In this document: in pieces, positions 24,175 through 32,431 of the stretch
How positions within the stretch are numbered: the first letter of the stretch is position 1
Layout: the number at the start of each line of letters is the position of its first letter
Assembly (NCBI GenBank): GCA_900470095.1
Contig: UBZM01000033.1
Span: 1-60,590, forward strand
DNA: 60,590 bases
Source: Hyphomicrobiales bacterium
GTDB lineage: Bacteria > Pseudomonadota > Alphaproteobacteria > Rhizobiales > Beijerinckiaceae
Direction of reading: 5' to 3'
The notes under the pieces: generated by a model
Told to the model about the DNA's origin: nothing
The model's database searches: none
The model's input: only the letters and a program-made list of their open reading frames with translations
Translations under genes and position numbers: made by a program

Positions 24175-24431
24175 CTATGTCCCCGATCGATTCGTGCAGT
24201 TCATGAAAGCCATATAGGCGGGCGTGCGCCGGGACGGCCCGTTCCACTTGATCTTGCCCGGGCGATCGGGGTCGGCGGTGATCGAGCCACCATTGCTAAG
24301 GGCACAGTTGCAGCCGTGCGTATTCTTGACACCCCTGCATTCCGGCCTCGTGCCGCCCGATTGCGCCGACGCAGTCGAGCCCAGACCCAGCATGCCCACA
24401 GCACGCTGCTCACGACCAAAGTCATCTTCAC
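24175..24431 (-). pseudogene. Frameshifted copy of a four-cysteine small secreted protein
   Basis: The gene would start GTG at 24431 behind GGGGAGAGATTGCC and begin MKMTLVVSSVL, but the reading frame breaks near 24397, inside the signal peptide. One base is missing relative to its paralogue at 31910-32167. The rest continues in the next frame as GLGSTASAQSGGTRPECRG through CNCALSNGG to MAFMNCTNRS and a TAG at 24175. All four cysteines of the paralogue are kept and there is no further stop. It may be a recent pseudogene, a sequencing error, or use another start. The homology also covers about 60 bases upstream of the GTG. Confidence 0.7.
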
Positions 24432-24700
24432 GGCAATCTCTCCCCAGCCTGACGTAACGTTCCATGCCGTGCTGCGGCTGTCCATGGGGCAGCCCCTCAT
24501 TGTTGCGCCTCGCTCCCTGGTTCCACGCCCGTCGCGCGGGGAGAGGGAGGCCGCAATTCCCGTCCATACCTCGGTCGCCCGGCGTTCTGCGCTGGGCTTG
24601 ATCGCATCCGTCCCGGCAGTTAGGGCAACGCGTCCGGCCGGGAAGGGCAGTCGGGCGCTGCGCGGCAGCGCTGACCCGCACTCCGCGACATGTGGAATGA

Positions 24701-25339
24701 ATGATGAGCTTCACGATCCTGGCTTTCGGCGACAGCCTCACCTGGGGCTCGGACCATCAGCGCGGCGGCCGCCATGCGTTTGAGGACCGATGGCCCAATG
24801 TGCTCGCGGCCGGGCTAGGGTCCGCGGCGACCGTCGTTGCTGAGGGACTGGGCGGACGAACCAGCTGTTTCGACGATCACATGTCGCCGTCGGACCGAAA
24901 TGGCGCGCGGATCCTGCCGACGCTGCTCGGCAGCCATTATCCGCTCGACCTGCTCATCATCATGCTGGGAGCCAATGACCTCAAGCCGCATATCTGCGGG
25001 CGGGCCGCGGGGGCTGCCGCGGGAATCGACCGGCTCATCGAGATCGCACAGAGCTTTCCCTATGGCTGGGGCGCCGCAGCTCCCAAGATCCTGGTGGTGT
25101 CGCCGCCGATCTTCGCTGCGTCGCGCGCACCGGACGGGTTGCCCGTCGGCGGGCGCGATATCGCGGAATCCCGGCGACTGGCACCGGAATATGAAGCCGT
25201 TGCCAAGCGCCGCGGCTGCGACTTCTTCGACGCCGCCTCGGTTGCCAAGGCTTCGGTCGTCGACGGCGTGCACCTGGACGCAGAGAACACCCGCAATATC
25301 GGCCGGGCGCTGGTGCCGGTCGTCGCCGCGATGATCTGA
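24701..25339 (+). CDS. SGNH/GDSL-family hydrolase (arylesterase type)
   Basis: A 212-residue hydrolase without a signal peptide. Block I is FGDSLTWG with the catalytic serine, block III is LGANDLK, and block V is VDGVHLD with Asp and His. These complete the SGNH catalytic set. The family hydrolyses small esters or acyl groups. The sequence is close in style to the TesA/arylesterase group of Rhizobiales (RWPNVLAAGLG, LLIIMLGANDL, DFFDAASV). ATG codons at 24701 and 24704 are both possible starts. Downstream, near 25349, lies a half copy of a palindromic repeat. The gene reads away from the frameshifted secreted gene. Confidence 0.9.
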   Translation: MMSFTILAFGDSLTWGSDHQRGGRHAFEDRWPNVLAAGLGSAATVVAEGLGGRTSCFDDHMSPSDRNGARILPTLLGSHYPLDLLIIMLGANDLKPHICGRAAGAAAGIDRLIEIAQSFPYGWGAAAPKILVVSPPIFAASRAPDGLPVGGRDIAESRRLAPEYEAVAKRRGCDFFDAASVAKASVVDGVHLDAENTRNIGRALVPVVAAMI

Positions 25340-25348
25340 CCCTCCGTG

Positions 25349-25385
25349 GTTGCAGCGGCTTTCCTGAAAGACCGCAACCGGTTCT
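25349..25385 (-). repeat. Diverged half copy of palindromic repeat family 1
   Basis: Read on the minus strand, GGTTGCGGTCTTTCAGGAAAGCCGCTGC aligns with the right half of the elements at 17338 and 50206 (TTGCGGTTTTCGGG then AAAGCCGATGC) with several substitutions. It lies just after the GDSL hydrolase stop. Confidence 0.45.
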
Positions 25386-25558
25386 CAGCGCGACGCCATA
25401 GGCGCGCACCCGGCATCGGCTGGCCGCGCCATGCCGCCTCCTGACGACATGGTTCTCGAGTCGCACTGACGCCGCGCCTCATCCCCAAAGAAGCTGGCAC
25501 AACAGGCCGCCAAGGCAGGCTTTCTAGGTTCCGGTAACTTCTTTCGAATAAAAGACAC

Positions 25559-26458
25559 TCATTGCGGGGCGGGCAGAATCATGCTCCCGGTGATCTCCAG
25601 ATGGCGCCTCATCAGCACGGCGGCCAGTTCCGTATCTCCGGCTTCCAGTCTCGTCAGGATCTCCATGTGCTCGCTGTGGTTGGCGCGCACGCGATCAAAG
25701 CCGTGTTTCCAGTTATAGATCGAGAAGCGCCGCAGCCGGTTCTGGCGTCGCATGGCCTCGAGGAAGAAGCGGTTGCCGGAGGCCTCGGCCAGGCCCTCGT
25801 GAAATGCCGCGTTCATTTCGAAGAACGCGACGCTGGAGGATTCACTCCAGGGCAGGGACAGGCTTTCATCGTGCTGGCGCCGCATCTCCTCGGCAAAGCC
25901 GGGCAGGAGCGCAAATCCAGGTTCGAGAAGCGCCGCCGGCTCGATGATCAGCCTGAATCGGTAGCTCTCTCGGCGTAGTTCTGCGCTCCAGCGCGTCAGG
26001 AACCGCCAGCCATAGCCCGGTTTGCGCTCCACCATCTTCAGGTCGGCAAGCAGGTCGAGGGCTCGGCGGACCGTAGGCCGCACAGCATCATAGCGCTGCA
26101 TCAGCTCCGTTTCCGAGATGTCGTCGCCGAGCCTGCCATTGTCCCGGTCTGTGGCGATGCGCACCAGCAGGTCGTCATCGCCGCCGCGTTCGCCGGATGT
26201 GGTCGCTTCCGCCGGCAGGGCGGCCAGCAGCTCGACGCCGCGCTGCGGCCGCCGGATGACGAGCCCGCGCGTGGCCAGCAGGTCAAGCGCGGCGCGCACC
26301 GGCGAGCGGGAGACGTTCAGGCGCTCGGCCAGGGTCTTCTCGTTCAGGCGGTCGCCGGGAACGACGCCGTCGGCGCGGGCGAGTTCCATGATGCGCCCGG
26401 CGAGCTCTTCCTGAAGGCGCGTGGGCTGGCGGCTGGTTTCAGTTTCCATAATGGTCAT
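25559..26458 (-). CDS. GntR/FCD transcriptional regulator with an apparent second winged helix
   Basis: A 299-residue regulator. Residues about 14-80 are a GntR winged helix (GDRLNEKTLAERLNVSRSPV, LATRGLVIRRPQRG). Residues about 95-156 look like a second one (ISETELMQRYDAVRPTVRRA, LADLKMVERKPGYGWRF). Residues about 163-290 are an FCD all-helical ligand domain (RLIIEPAALLEPG, FHEGLAEASGNRFF, HMEILTRLEAGD). FCD regulators bind small carboxylates or sugar acids. The ATG at 26458 or 26449 starts it. It is divergent from the binding protein, hydrolase, dehydrogenase and cupin genes and probably controls them. Confidence 0.88.
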   Translation of the reverse strand: MTIMETETSRQPTRLQEELAGRIMELARADGVVPGDRLNEKTLAERLNVSRSPVRAALDLLATRGLVIRRPQRGVELLAALPAEATTSGERGGDDDLLVRIATDRDNGRLGDDISETELMQRYDAVRPTVRRALDLLADLKMVERKPGYGWRFLTRWSAELRRESYRFRLIIEPAALLEPGFALLPGFAEEMRRQHDESLSLPWSESSSVAFFEMNAAFHEGLAEASGNRFFLEAMRRQNRLRRFSIYNWKHGFDRVRANHSEHMEILTRLEAGDTELAAVLMRRHLEITGSMILPAPQ

Positions 26459-26778
26459 TGTATCACAAAAAACATTCTGGTACGTCTCGTCAAGGCTGCG
26501 GCGGGCCCGGCAGCCCTTGAGGGGGAGAGCTTAGCAACAATGCCGTTTCCCCTGCACTGCCCGCCGCGTGAAATCGCCAGTCTGATCCGCGCGCTGAGCG
26601 GGACGGCCAAGCCGCGCATCGCCGTCTCTTCGCCGGGAGCGAGGATCGAAGTGCCGCGCGCAACCGTTGCCCGGCCGAGCGCGGCGGCGCGATCGGCGGC
26701 CTTGAACCGATCATGCCCTTGGGCCGCAGCACGACGGCCCATGGAACTGAAGCCAACTCAGGAAACGAGGGGATCAAG
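26459..26778. other. Divergent intergenic region between the GntR regulator and the binding protein
   Basis: About 320 bases. Next to the regulator start is an AT-rich patch (about 26458-26486, including TTGTATCACAAAAAACATTC) that probably holds promoter and operator. The rest is GC-rich with short frames on both strands that lack support. No symmetric operator could be assigned. Confidence 0.35.
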
Positions 26779-28329
26779 ATGAGACTGCCCACGCTGCTGG
26801 TACTGTCCACCGGCCTTCTGGCCGGCATCGCGAATGCCCAGGAGGCGCAGCCGCTCCGCCTTCGCCTCAACGCCGATATCCGTTCGCTCGATCCAGGCGT
26901 CAATCGCGATGCCAATACCGATGCGGTCCAGAACCATCTCTTCGAAGGGCTGGTCGCCTTCAGGGAGGATGCAAGCGTCGGTCCGCTCCTGGCGAAATCG
27001 ATCAGCGTCTCCGAAGACGGCAGGACCTATACCTTCGTGCTGCGCGACGATCTCCGCTTCAGCAATGGCGAGCCGGTCGGCAGCGACGACGTGCTGTTCG
27101 CCTGGAAGCGCTACACCGATCCCGCCACCGGCTGGCGCTGTCTCTCCGAGGTCGATGGCCGCGGCGCCGTGAAGGTGACGGAGGTCGTCGCCAAGGACGC
27201 CAGAACCGTCGCATTCACGCTTGCAAAACCTTCCGCGCTCTTCCTCGGAACGCTCGCCCGTCCCGATTGCGGCGGCACCGGCATCTATCACAAGAGCTCG
27301 CTCGGCCCTGACGGCAAATGGCTTGCGCCTGTCACGACCGCCCCCTTCAAGCTTGGCGAATGGCGGCGCGGCCAGTTCATCGATCTGGTCCGCAACGACA
27401 GATATTCCGCGTTGCCCGGCGCGCGGGACGGCCTGACCGGCAACAAGTCCACCACGCTTCCGAAGCTGCGCTTCGCCATCATCCCGGACGAATCGACGGC
27501 GAAGGCGGCCCTGCTGGCGGGCAATATCGACGTCAATTTTGATGTCCAAAACGCCGATCTGGCCGAGTACAAGGCCAATAAGAACGTCACCCTGGACTCG
27601 GCATCGGTGATGAATGTCAATGACATCCTGATCCAGACTAGGGATTCGCTGCTGTCCGACGTCCGCATCCGGCGCGCCTTGCAGCTCGCCCTCGACCTGC
27701 CCGTCCTGGTCGACCAGGTCAGCGAGGGAACGGCCAAGCCCAACAACTCACCGATCCCGCCCGCGAGCGCCTATCACGGAAAGCTCCAGGCGCAGCCGAT
27801 CACCCGCGATCTCGCCACCGCCAGGAAACTTCTGGCGGAGGCGGGCTACAAGGGGCAGCCGATCAGGATGATCACCAACAAGCGCTATCAGAGCATGTTC
27901 GACCAGGCGGTGATCGCGCAGGCGATGGCGAAGGAGGCCGGGATCAACCTCGATCTCGACGTGCTGGAATGGGGCGCGCAGCAAGACCGCTACCTCGCGG
28001 CTTCCTATCAATTGATGTCGCACGGCTTTTCCGCACGGCTCGACCCGTCCCTGTCCTTCGAGATGTTCACCGGTTCCAAGGCGGAGCAACCCCGCAAGGC
28101 CTGGGACAACCCCGAGGCGCAAAAGCTCCTTGCTCAAAGCATGGAGATCGCCGACCCGGAGAAGCGTCAGGCGATCATGGACAGGCTCGAGGTGATGTTT
28201 CGCGAGGATGTTCCGATGATCGTGCTTTACTCGGAGGTCCGGACCAGCGCCGTCCGCTCCTATGTCTCGGGGTACAGGAGCTGGGCCATGGGGCAACCGC
28301 GAGCCTGGGGTGTCTCCATCGCCAGGTAG
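26779..28329 (+). CDS. Peptide/nickel-type ABC substrate-binding protein (SBP family 5)
   Basis: A 516-residue periplasmic binding protein. The ATG at 26779 follows GAGGGGATCAAG and opens a signal peptide cleaved near ANAQ. The open frame before it (from 26713) has no signal. Family 5 features are RLRLNADIRSLDPG, NHLFEGLVAF, LRDDLRFSNGEPVGSDDV and the C-terminal EDVPMIVLYSEV. Ligands of the family are oligopeptides, nickel chelates or other amphipathic solutes. No permease or ATPase gene lies beside it, so it either uses a transporter encoded elsewhere or has another role. It begins a plus-strand cluster under the divergent GntR/FCD regulator. Confidence 0.9.
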   Translation: MRLPTLLVLSTGLLAGIANAQEAQPLRLRLNADIRSLDPGVNRDANTDAVQNHLFEGLVAFREDASVGPLLAKSISVSEDGRTYTFVLRDDLRFSNGEPVGSDDVLFAWKRYTDPATGWRCLSEVDGRGAVKVTEVVAKDARTVAFTLAKPSALFLGTLARPDCGGTGIYHKSSLGPDGKWLAPVTTAPFKLGEWRRGQFIDLVRNDRYSALPGARDGLTGNKSTTLPKLRFAIIPDESTAKAALLAGNIDVNFDVQNADLAEYKANKNVTLDSASVMNVNDILIQTRDSLLSDVRIRRALQLALDLPVLVDQVSEGTAKPNNSPIPPASAYHGKLQAQPITRDLATARKLLAEAGYKGQPIRMITNKRYQSMFDQAVIAQAMAKEAGINLDLDVLEWGAQQDRYLAASYQLMSHGFSARLDPSLSFEMFTGSKAEQPRKAWDNPEAQKLLAQSMEIADPEKRQAIMDRLEVMFREDVPMIVLYSEVRTSAVRSYVSGYRSWAMGQPRAWGVSIAR

Positions 28330-28460
28330 CCCATGCCGGGCACCGCCATCATGGCCGAAAGGCCGGCGCCGGTGCCAAGACTGATCCCCAAACTCTCTCG
28401 TCAGGCGCGGATGCCGGGCGCACCCCCCCTGACGCTCTTTCCGCTGAACAGGATTGGACC

Positions 28461-29966
28461 ATGACTTTGACAGGACTGCCCCGGGCGACGCCTTCATCGC
28501 GCGATGTCGACGCTGCTGGGATCACACGCTTTCTCGACGCCGTGCAGCTCGCCGGCCTCGAACTGCATAGCTTCATGGTCTTCAAGAACGACGCCGTCGT
28601 TGCCGAGGCTTTCTGGAAGCCGTTCGGTCCCGACCGCCCGCATATGCAGCATTCAGCCACGAAGAGCTGGACGGCCGTCGCGGTCGGGCTCATTCATGCC
28701 GATGGGCTGCTCGACCTCGACGACAAGGTCGTCGACTTCTTCCCCGAGCATCTGCCGGCCGAAATCAGCCCGAGCCTCGCAGCGATGACGGTCAAGGACC
28801 TGCTGACCATGCGCACGGGCCACCGGACCGGCCTGTCCGGAGGCGAATGGCGCTATCTCACCGGAAGCTGGATCGAGGCGTTCCTGGACGAGCCCGTCGT
28901 CGAACGCCCCGGCACGCGCTTCGTCTATAGCAGCGGCTCCAGCTACATGCTGTCGGCCATCGTCACGAAGCTGACCGGGCAGACCGTCAGCGACTATCTG
29001 GAACCGCGGCTGTTCCGTCCGCTCGGCATGGGGGAGATCAGCTGGGACGTCTCTCCGGAAGGCATCAGCACCGGCGGGAACGGGCTGAGCTGCTCCGCCG
29101 AGGACATGATGAAATTCTCCGTCCTGCATCTCCAGGACGGCATGTGGAACGGCCAGCAGGTGATCCCGGCCGATTGGGTCCGGGCGACACGGCACAACCA
29201 TGTCGGTGAATTCGAGATGATGTCATTCGACGGCAAGCGCTATCGCCCGGCCGATCCCGATGGCGTGCCCGATATCCGCCCCGGCTATGGCTACCAGTGG
29301 TGGATGACGCCCCATGGGGGCACCCGCGCTGCCGGCGTCTTCGGGCAATATTACATCCTGCTGCCGGAACAGCGCGCCGCCATCACGATCACCGCGGCCC
29401 TTCCGCTGAGCGAGAAGCGGCTTCTGAGCGCTGTCTGGGCGGAGCTGTTTCCGGCCCTGACGCAGCCGGGCTCCGTGGCAGCGGATGCTGCACTCGCTTC
29501 GCGCCTTGCGACACTGGCGATGCCAGTCGAGATGGGAGCTCTGCAAAGCCCCCGCGCGGCCGAGATGAGTGGCCGCAGCATTCGCTTCGCGCCGAATGCC
29601 AACCAGGTGTCGGAAGCGTCGCTCAGCTTCGGGGCAGGGAGCTGCGAATTCCGTCTCGTCGACCACCGTGGCACGCATAAGGTCACGCTCGGCCTCGGAC
29701 ATGGCATCGAAGGCCAGACGTCAATGAGCGGGCAGGACCTGCATCACGCCTACCAGCCGGACCTCATGCGCGTGATCGCAAGCGGCGTCTGGCGCGACGA
29801 GGCGACCTTCGTCATGACCTGGCGCTATGTCGAGACCGTGTTCTGCGACACCGTCATCCTCCGCATCAACGGCGACACGGTCGAGCTCGACCGGAGCGTC
29901 AACGTCAACGCCGGCCTGACCAAGCACCCGACATTGAGCGGTTCGCTGTCACGGGCCGCAGCCTGA
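28461..29966 (+). CDS. Serine hydrolase of the beta-lactamase class C / esterase family
   Basis: A 501-residue protein without a signal peptide, so probably cytoplasmic. The catalytic S-x-x-K is in QHSATKSWTAVAVG, and the second motif Y-x-S/N is FVYSSGSSYML. The third-motif region is around GVFGQYYILLPEQ, without a classical KTG. The fold is that of class C beta-lactamases, D-aminopeptidases and esterases such as EstB. A C-terminal extension of about 150 residues (from about 350) is beta-rich and resembles the lipocalin-like extra domains of some of these hydrolases. Given the cluster, hydrolysis of an ester or amide in an imported substrate is plausible. A 9-bp GC stem lies in the gap to the next gene. 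Confidence 0.85.
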   Translation: MTLTGLPRATPSSRDVDAAGITRFLDAVQLAGLELHSFMVFKNDAVVAEAFWKPFGPDRPHMQHSATKSWTAVAVGLIHADGLLDLDDKVVDFFPEHLPAEISPSLAAMTVKDLLTMRTGHRTGLSGGEWRYLTGSWIEAFLDEPVVERPGTRFVYSSGSSYMLSAIVTKLTGQTVSDYLEPRLFRPLGMGEISWDVSPEGISTGGNGLSCSAEDMMKFSVLHLQDGMWNGQQVIPADWVRATRHNHVGEFEMMSFDGKRYRPADPDGVPDIRPGYGYQWWMTPHGGTRAAGVFGQYYILLPEQRAAITITAALPLSEKRLLSAVWAELFPALTQPGSVAADAALASRLATLAMPVEMGALQSPRAAEMSGRSIRFAPNANQVSEASLSFGAGSCEFRLVDHRGTHKVTLGLGHGIEGQTSMSGQDLHHAYQPDLMRVIASGVWRDEATFVMTWRYVETVFCDTVILRINGDTVELDRSVNVNAGLTKHPTLSGSLSRAAA

Positions 29967-30046
29967 AGCGAGCGCCCTCCGGTGACGAGACCTCGGAGGG
30001 CGGATCGCGCCATGCGCGGCGGCCGATACAACCCAGCAGGTTCACC

Positions 30047-31132
30047 ATGAAAATCCTCGTTCTTCCCGGTGATGGCATCGGGCCCGAGATCACCGCTGCC
30101 ACCCTTGCCGTACTCGAGGTCGCCGATGCGGCGCTGGCCCTCGGGCTCGATATCGAGACGCGCGAGATCGGCCTCGCCAGCCTGGAGGCGCGGGGCACGA
30201 CCTTGCCGCAGGACGTCATGACCCGGATTCCCGAGGTCGATGGTGTCATCCTCGGCCCGGTCTCCCACTATGAGTATCCGGCACGCGACAAGGGCGGCAT
30301 CAATCCGTCCGCCGAACTGCGCGTCGTCTTCGAGCTCTTCGCCAATCTGCGCCCCTGCCGGTCGCGCGAGGGCTTGAGCATCCTGCGCAAGCCGATGGAC
30401 CTGGTCATCGTGCGCGAGAACACCGAGGGATTTTACTCCGACCGCAACATGTTCGCCGGTGGCGGCGAGTTCATGCCCGATCCCGACATGGCGTTGTCGA
30501 TCCGCAAGATCACCGCGAAAGCCTCTTCCCGCATTGCCCGCGCCGCCTTCGAGCTGGCGCGCGGCCGCCGCCGCAAGGTCACCGCCGTCCACAAGGCCAA
30601 TGTCGTCAAGTTGTCGGATGGCCTGTTCCTGCGCGAGGTCCGCAAGGTCGCGGCGGACTATCCGGACGTGGAGCTGGAGGAGCTGATCGTCGATGCGACG
30701 GCCGCGCTGCTGATCCGCTCGCCGGATCGCTTCGACGTGATCGTGACGACCAACATGTTCGGAGACATCCTCTCCGACGAGGCGTCCGAGCTGTCCGGTA
30801 GCCTTGGTCTCGGCGGCTCGATCAATGCCGGGGACGATATCTGCGTCGCGCAGGCCCAGCACGGGTCCGCGCCTGATATCGCAGGGCAGAACCTGGCGAA
30901 CCCGACCTCCCTCATTCTCTCGGCGGCGATGCTGCTGGACTGGCGCGGCCGGCGCGACGCCAACGCCAGGCTGATCGCGGCTGCCGGCGCAATCGGGCGC
31001 GCGGTCGATATCGTTCTCGACGATCCAGCGACGCGCACCCGCGATATCGGCGGCAGATTGGGCACGGATGCCTTCGCCCAGGCGGTGATCGCGGAACTAC
31101 GCAGACAGCTGTCGGGACGTGCCGCGGCCTGA
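30047..31132 (+). CDS. Isocitrate/isopropylmalate/tartrate dehydrogenase-family enzyme
   Basis: A 361-residue NAD(P)-dependent beta-hydroxyacid oxidative decarboxylase. The N-terminus MKILVLPGDGIGPEI is the family start. Substrate and cofactor segments include LRPCRSREGLSILRKPMDLV, VRENTEGFYSDRN, the lysine-containing TAVHKANVVKLSDGLF and the metal-binding VTTNMFGDILSDEASEL. Catalytic Tyr (in GFYSD) and Lys (in VHKAN) are present. The length fits isopropylmalate or tartrate dehydrogenases. The genomic neighbourhood (binding protein, hydrolase, cupin) argues for a catabolic role rather than leucine synthesis, but substrate choice cannot be read. It lies 80 bases after the hydrolase gene. Confidence 0.88.
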   Translation: MKILVLPGDGIGPEITAATLAVLEVADAALALGLDIETREIGLASLEARGTTLPQDVMTRIPEVDGVILGPVSHYEYPARDKGGINPSAELRVVFELFANLRPCRSREGLSILRKPMDLVIVRENTEGFYSDRNMFAGGGEFMPDPDMALSIRKITAKASSRIARAAFELARGRRRKVTAVHKANVVKLSDGLFLREVRKVAADYPDVELEELIVDATAALLIRSPDRFDVIVTTNMFGDILSDEASELSGSLGLGGSINAGDDICVAQAQHGSAPDIAGQNLANPTSLILSAAMLLDWRGRRDANARLIAAAGAIGRAVDIVLDDPATRTRDIGGRLGTDAFAQAVIAELRRQLSGRAAA

Positions 31133-31196
31133 AGGCAAACGCCGTTTTGGATCGGGCCCGTCCGGTCCTGAATCCCATCCATCAGGAGAGATCCGC

Positions 31197-31634
31197 ATGT
31201 CGACCGTCCAGGACACGGCCCGCGGCAGGCCCGCCGTTCTTCGCCCCTCCGAGATCCCGGCGCGCCAGCGCGGCGGCGGCGCCAGGACGATCCCGCTCGT
31301 CACCCGCCGCACGGGCTCGACCAGCTTCATCAACGGCATCACCATCTTCGAGCCGGGGGCTGCGATCCCGCTGCACAGCCATAATTGCGAAGAGAGCGTG
31401 ATGCTGCTCGAAGGGCAGGCCATCGCCGAAATCGACGGTGTCGAGTACCCGATCGCGGCGGGCGACATCACCTTCATCCCCGCCAATCTGCCGCATCGGT
31501 TTCGCAACGTCTCGGCGACCGAGGGCATGAAGATCCTCTGGATCTATGCCTCGATCGACGCAACGCGAACGCTGATCGGGACAGGCGATACGCGCTCGAT
31601 CGACGACGAACACCTGGCGCCCGTGGCGAACTGA
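31197..31634 (+). CDS. Cupin-domain protein
   Basis: A 145-residue single-domain cupin. The ATG at 31197 follows AGGAGAG; the open frame upstream belongs to the gap. Motif 1 is in IPLHSHNCEESVMLLEGQ (G(X)5HXH-like with His, His, Glu) and motif 2 in GDITFIPANLPHRFRNV (His). These form the metal site of the beta barrel. Cupins of this size are sugar or acid isomerases, dioxygenases or ligand-binding accessory proteins. It is the last gene of the plus-strand cluster controlled by the GntR/FCD regulator and probably acts on the same pathway. Two hydrophilic tails flank the barrel. A specific reaction cannot be assigned. Confidence 0.88.
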   Translation: MSTVQDTARGRPAVLRPSEIPARQRGGGARTIPLVTRRTGSTSFINGITIFEPGAAIPLHSHNCEESVMLLEGQAIAEIDGVEYPIAAGDITFIPANLPHRFRNVSATEGMKILWIYASIDATRTLIGTGDTRSIDDEHLAPVAN

Positions 31635-31676
31635 GCGGCCGGGGTCCTGGCACGCAGCCGCCGCCAGCGCGAAGGT

Positions 31677-31889
31677 CTATTCGCCGAGGTGAACTGCGCG
31701 CCAGATCTGATCCGTGGCGAAACCGGCGAGCAGGAACGACAGGACGGCCAGCGCCCGGTGGCTCTCGGCGAGCGGCCAGGCCCATGGCGCGCCCAGGAGC
31801 CAGATCAGGCCGGCAAAGCTGGTGCTGAAGCTTGCACCGAGAATCAGCACGTAGCTCAGCGCCAACCCAAGAGTGCTCTTGAGGTACAC
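31677..31889 (-). CDS. Small two-helix membrane protein
   Basis: A 70-residue frame with a GTG start at 31889 and GAAGG four bases upstream. Two hydrophobic segments (LGLALSYVLILGASFSTSF and ALAVLSFLLAGFATDQIW) separated by a short loop with WLLGAPWAWPLAE suggest a hairpin in the inner membrane. It is convergent with the cupin gene and lies 20 bases downstream of the four-cysteine secreted gene on the same strand, so the two may be co-transcribed. I do not recognise the family. The ribosome site, hydrophobic pattern and placement support a real gene, though no homology is claimed. Confidence 0.6.
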   Translation of the reverse strand: MYLKSTLGLALSYVLILGASFSTSFAGLIWLLGAPWAWPLAESHRALAVLSFLLAGFATDQIWRAVHLGE

Positions 31890-31909
31890 GTGCCTTCAGC
31901 TCCGCTGAG

Positions 31910-32167
31910 CTATACCCTCGATCGATTTGTGCAGTTCATGAAGGCCATATGCGCGGGCGTTCCTTTCCGTGCTGCCTGCCATTGGGTCTTGCCCGGGCGA
32001 TGGCGATCGGCCGATACCGAGCCACCATTGTTGAGGGCGCAGGTGCAGGCGCGGGCATTCTTCATGCCCCGGCATTCCGGCCTCGTGCCACCTGACTGCG
32101 CCGATGCGGCCGGCGCAAAAACCAGCGCGCCCGCCAGGACGGCTCCCACAGCGAAAGTCATCTTCAC
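31910..32167 (-). CDS. Small secreted protein with four conserved cysteines
   Basis: An 85-residue secreted protein starting GTG at 32167, with TGGGGAG at the right distance. A Sec signal (MKMTFAVGAVLAGALVFAP) is cleaved near ASAQ. The mature chain of about 60 residues is Arg/Lys-rich with four cysteines (PECRG, ACTCAL, MNCTN), so two disulfides in the periplasm or outside are likely. A second copy at 24175-24431 keeps all four cysteines and the NGGS turn but is frameshifted. The homology of the two loci extends about 60 bases upstream of the start, showing a duplication that carried the leader. I do not recognise a family. A role such as a small binding or inhibitor protein is speculation. 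Confidence 0.75.
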   Translation of the reverse strand: MKMTFAVGAVLAGALVFAPAASAQSGGTRPECRGMKNARACTCALNNGGSVSADRHRPGKTQWQAARKGTPAHMAFMNCTNRSRV

Positions 32168-32431
32168 GGCAATCTCCCCACAGACTGACGCAGCGTTTCA
32201 TGCCGCGATGAAGGAGTCCATGGCCCGATCAGCCCCTGTTTCGCCCCCACGCAAGTCTTTCCCACGGCGCAGGACCGAACGGATCTTGATTGCACGGTGC
32301 GCCGAGCCGGTTGGCGAAGGCGCGTCCCACGATCCTCTCCGTTAAGCAGTCCCCAAGGCATCTTCCGACTTCGGTTTGCCCTGGCAAACGCGCCATGCCA
32401 GTCTTCGATTGTAGCAAGGCGGGGGGATTTA

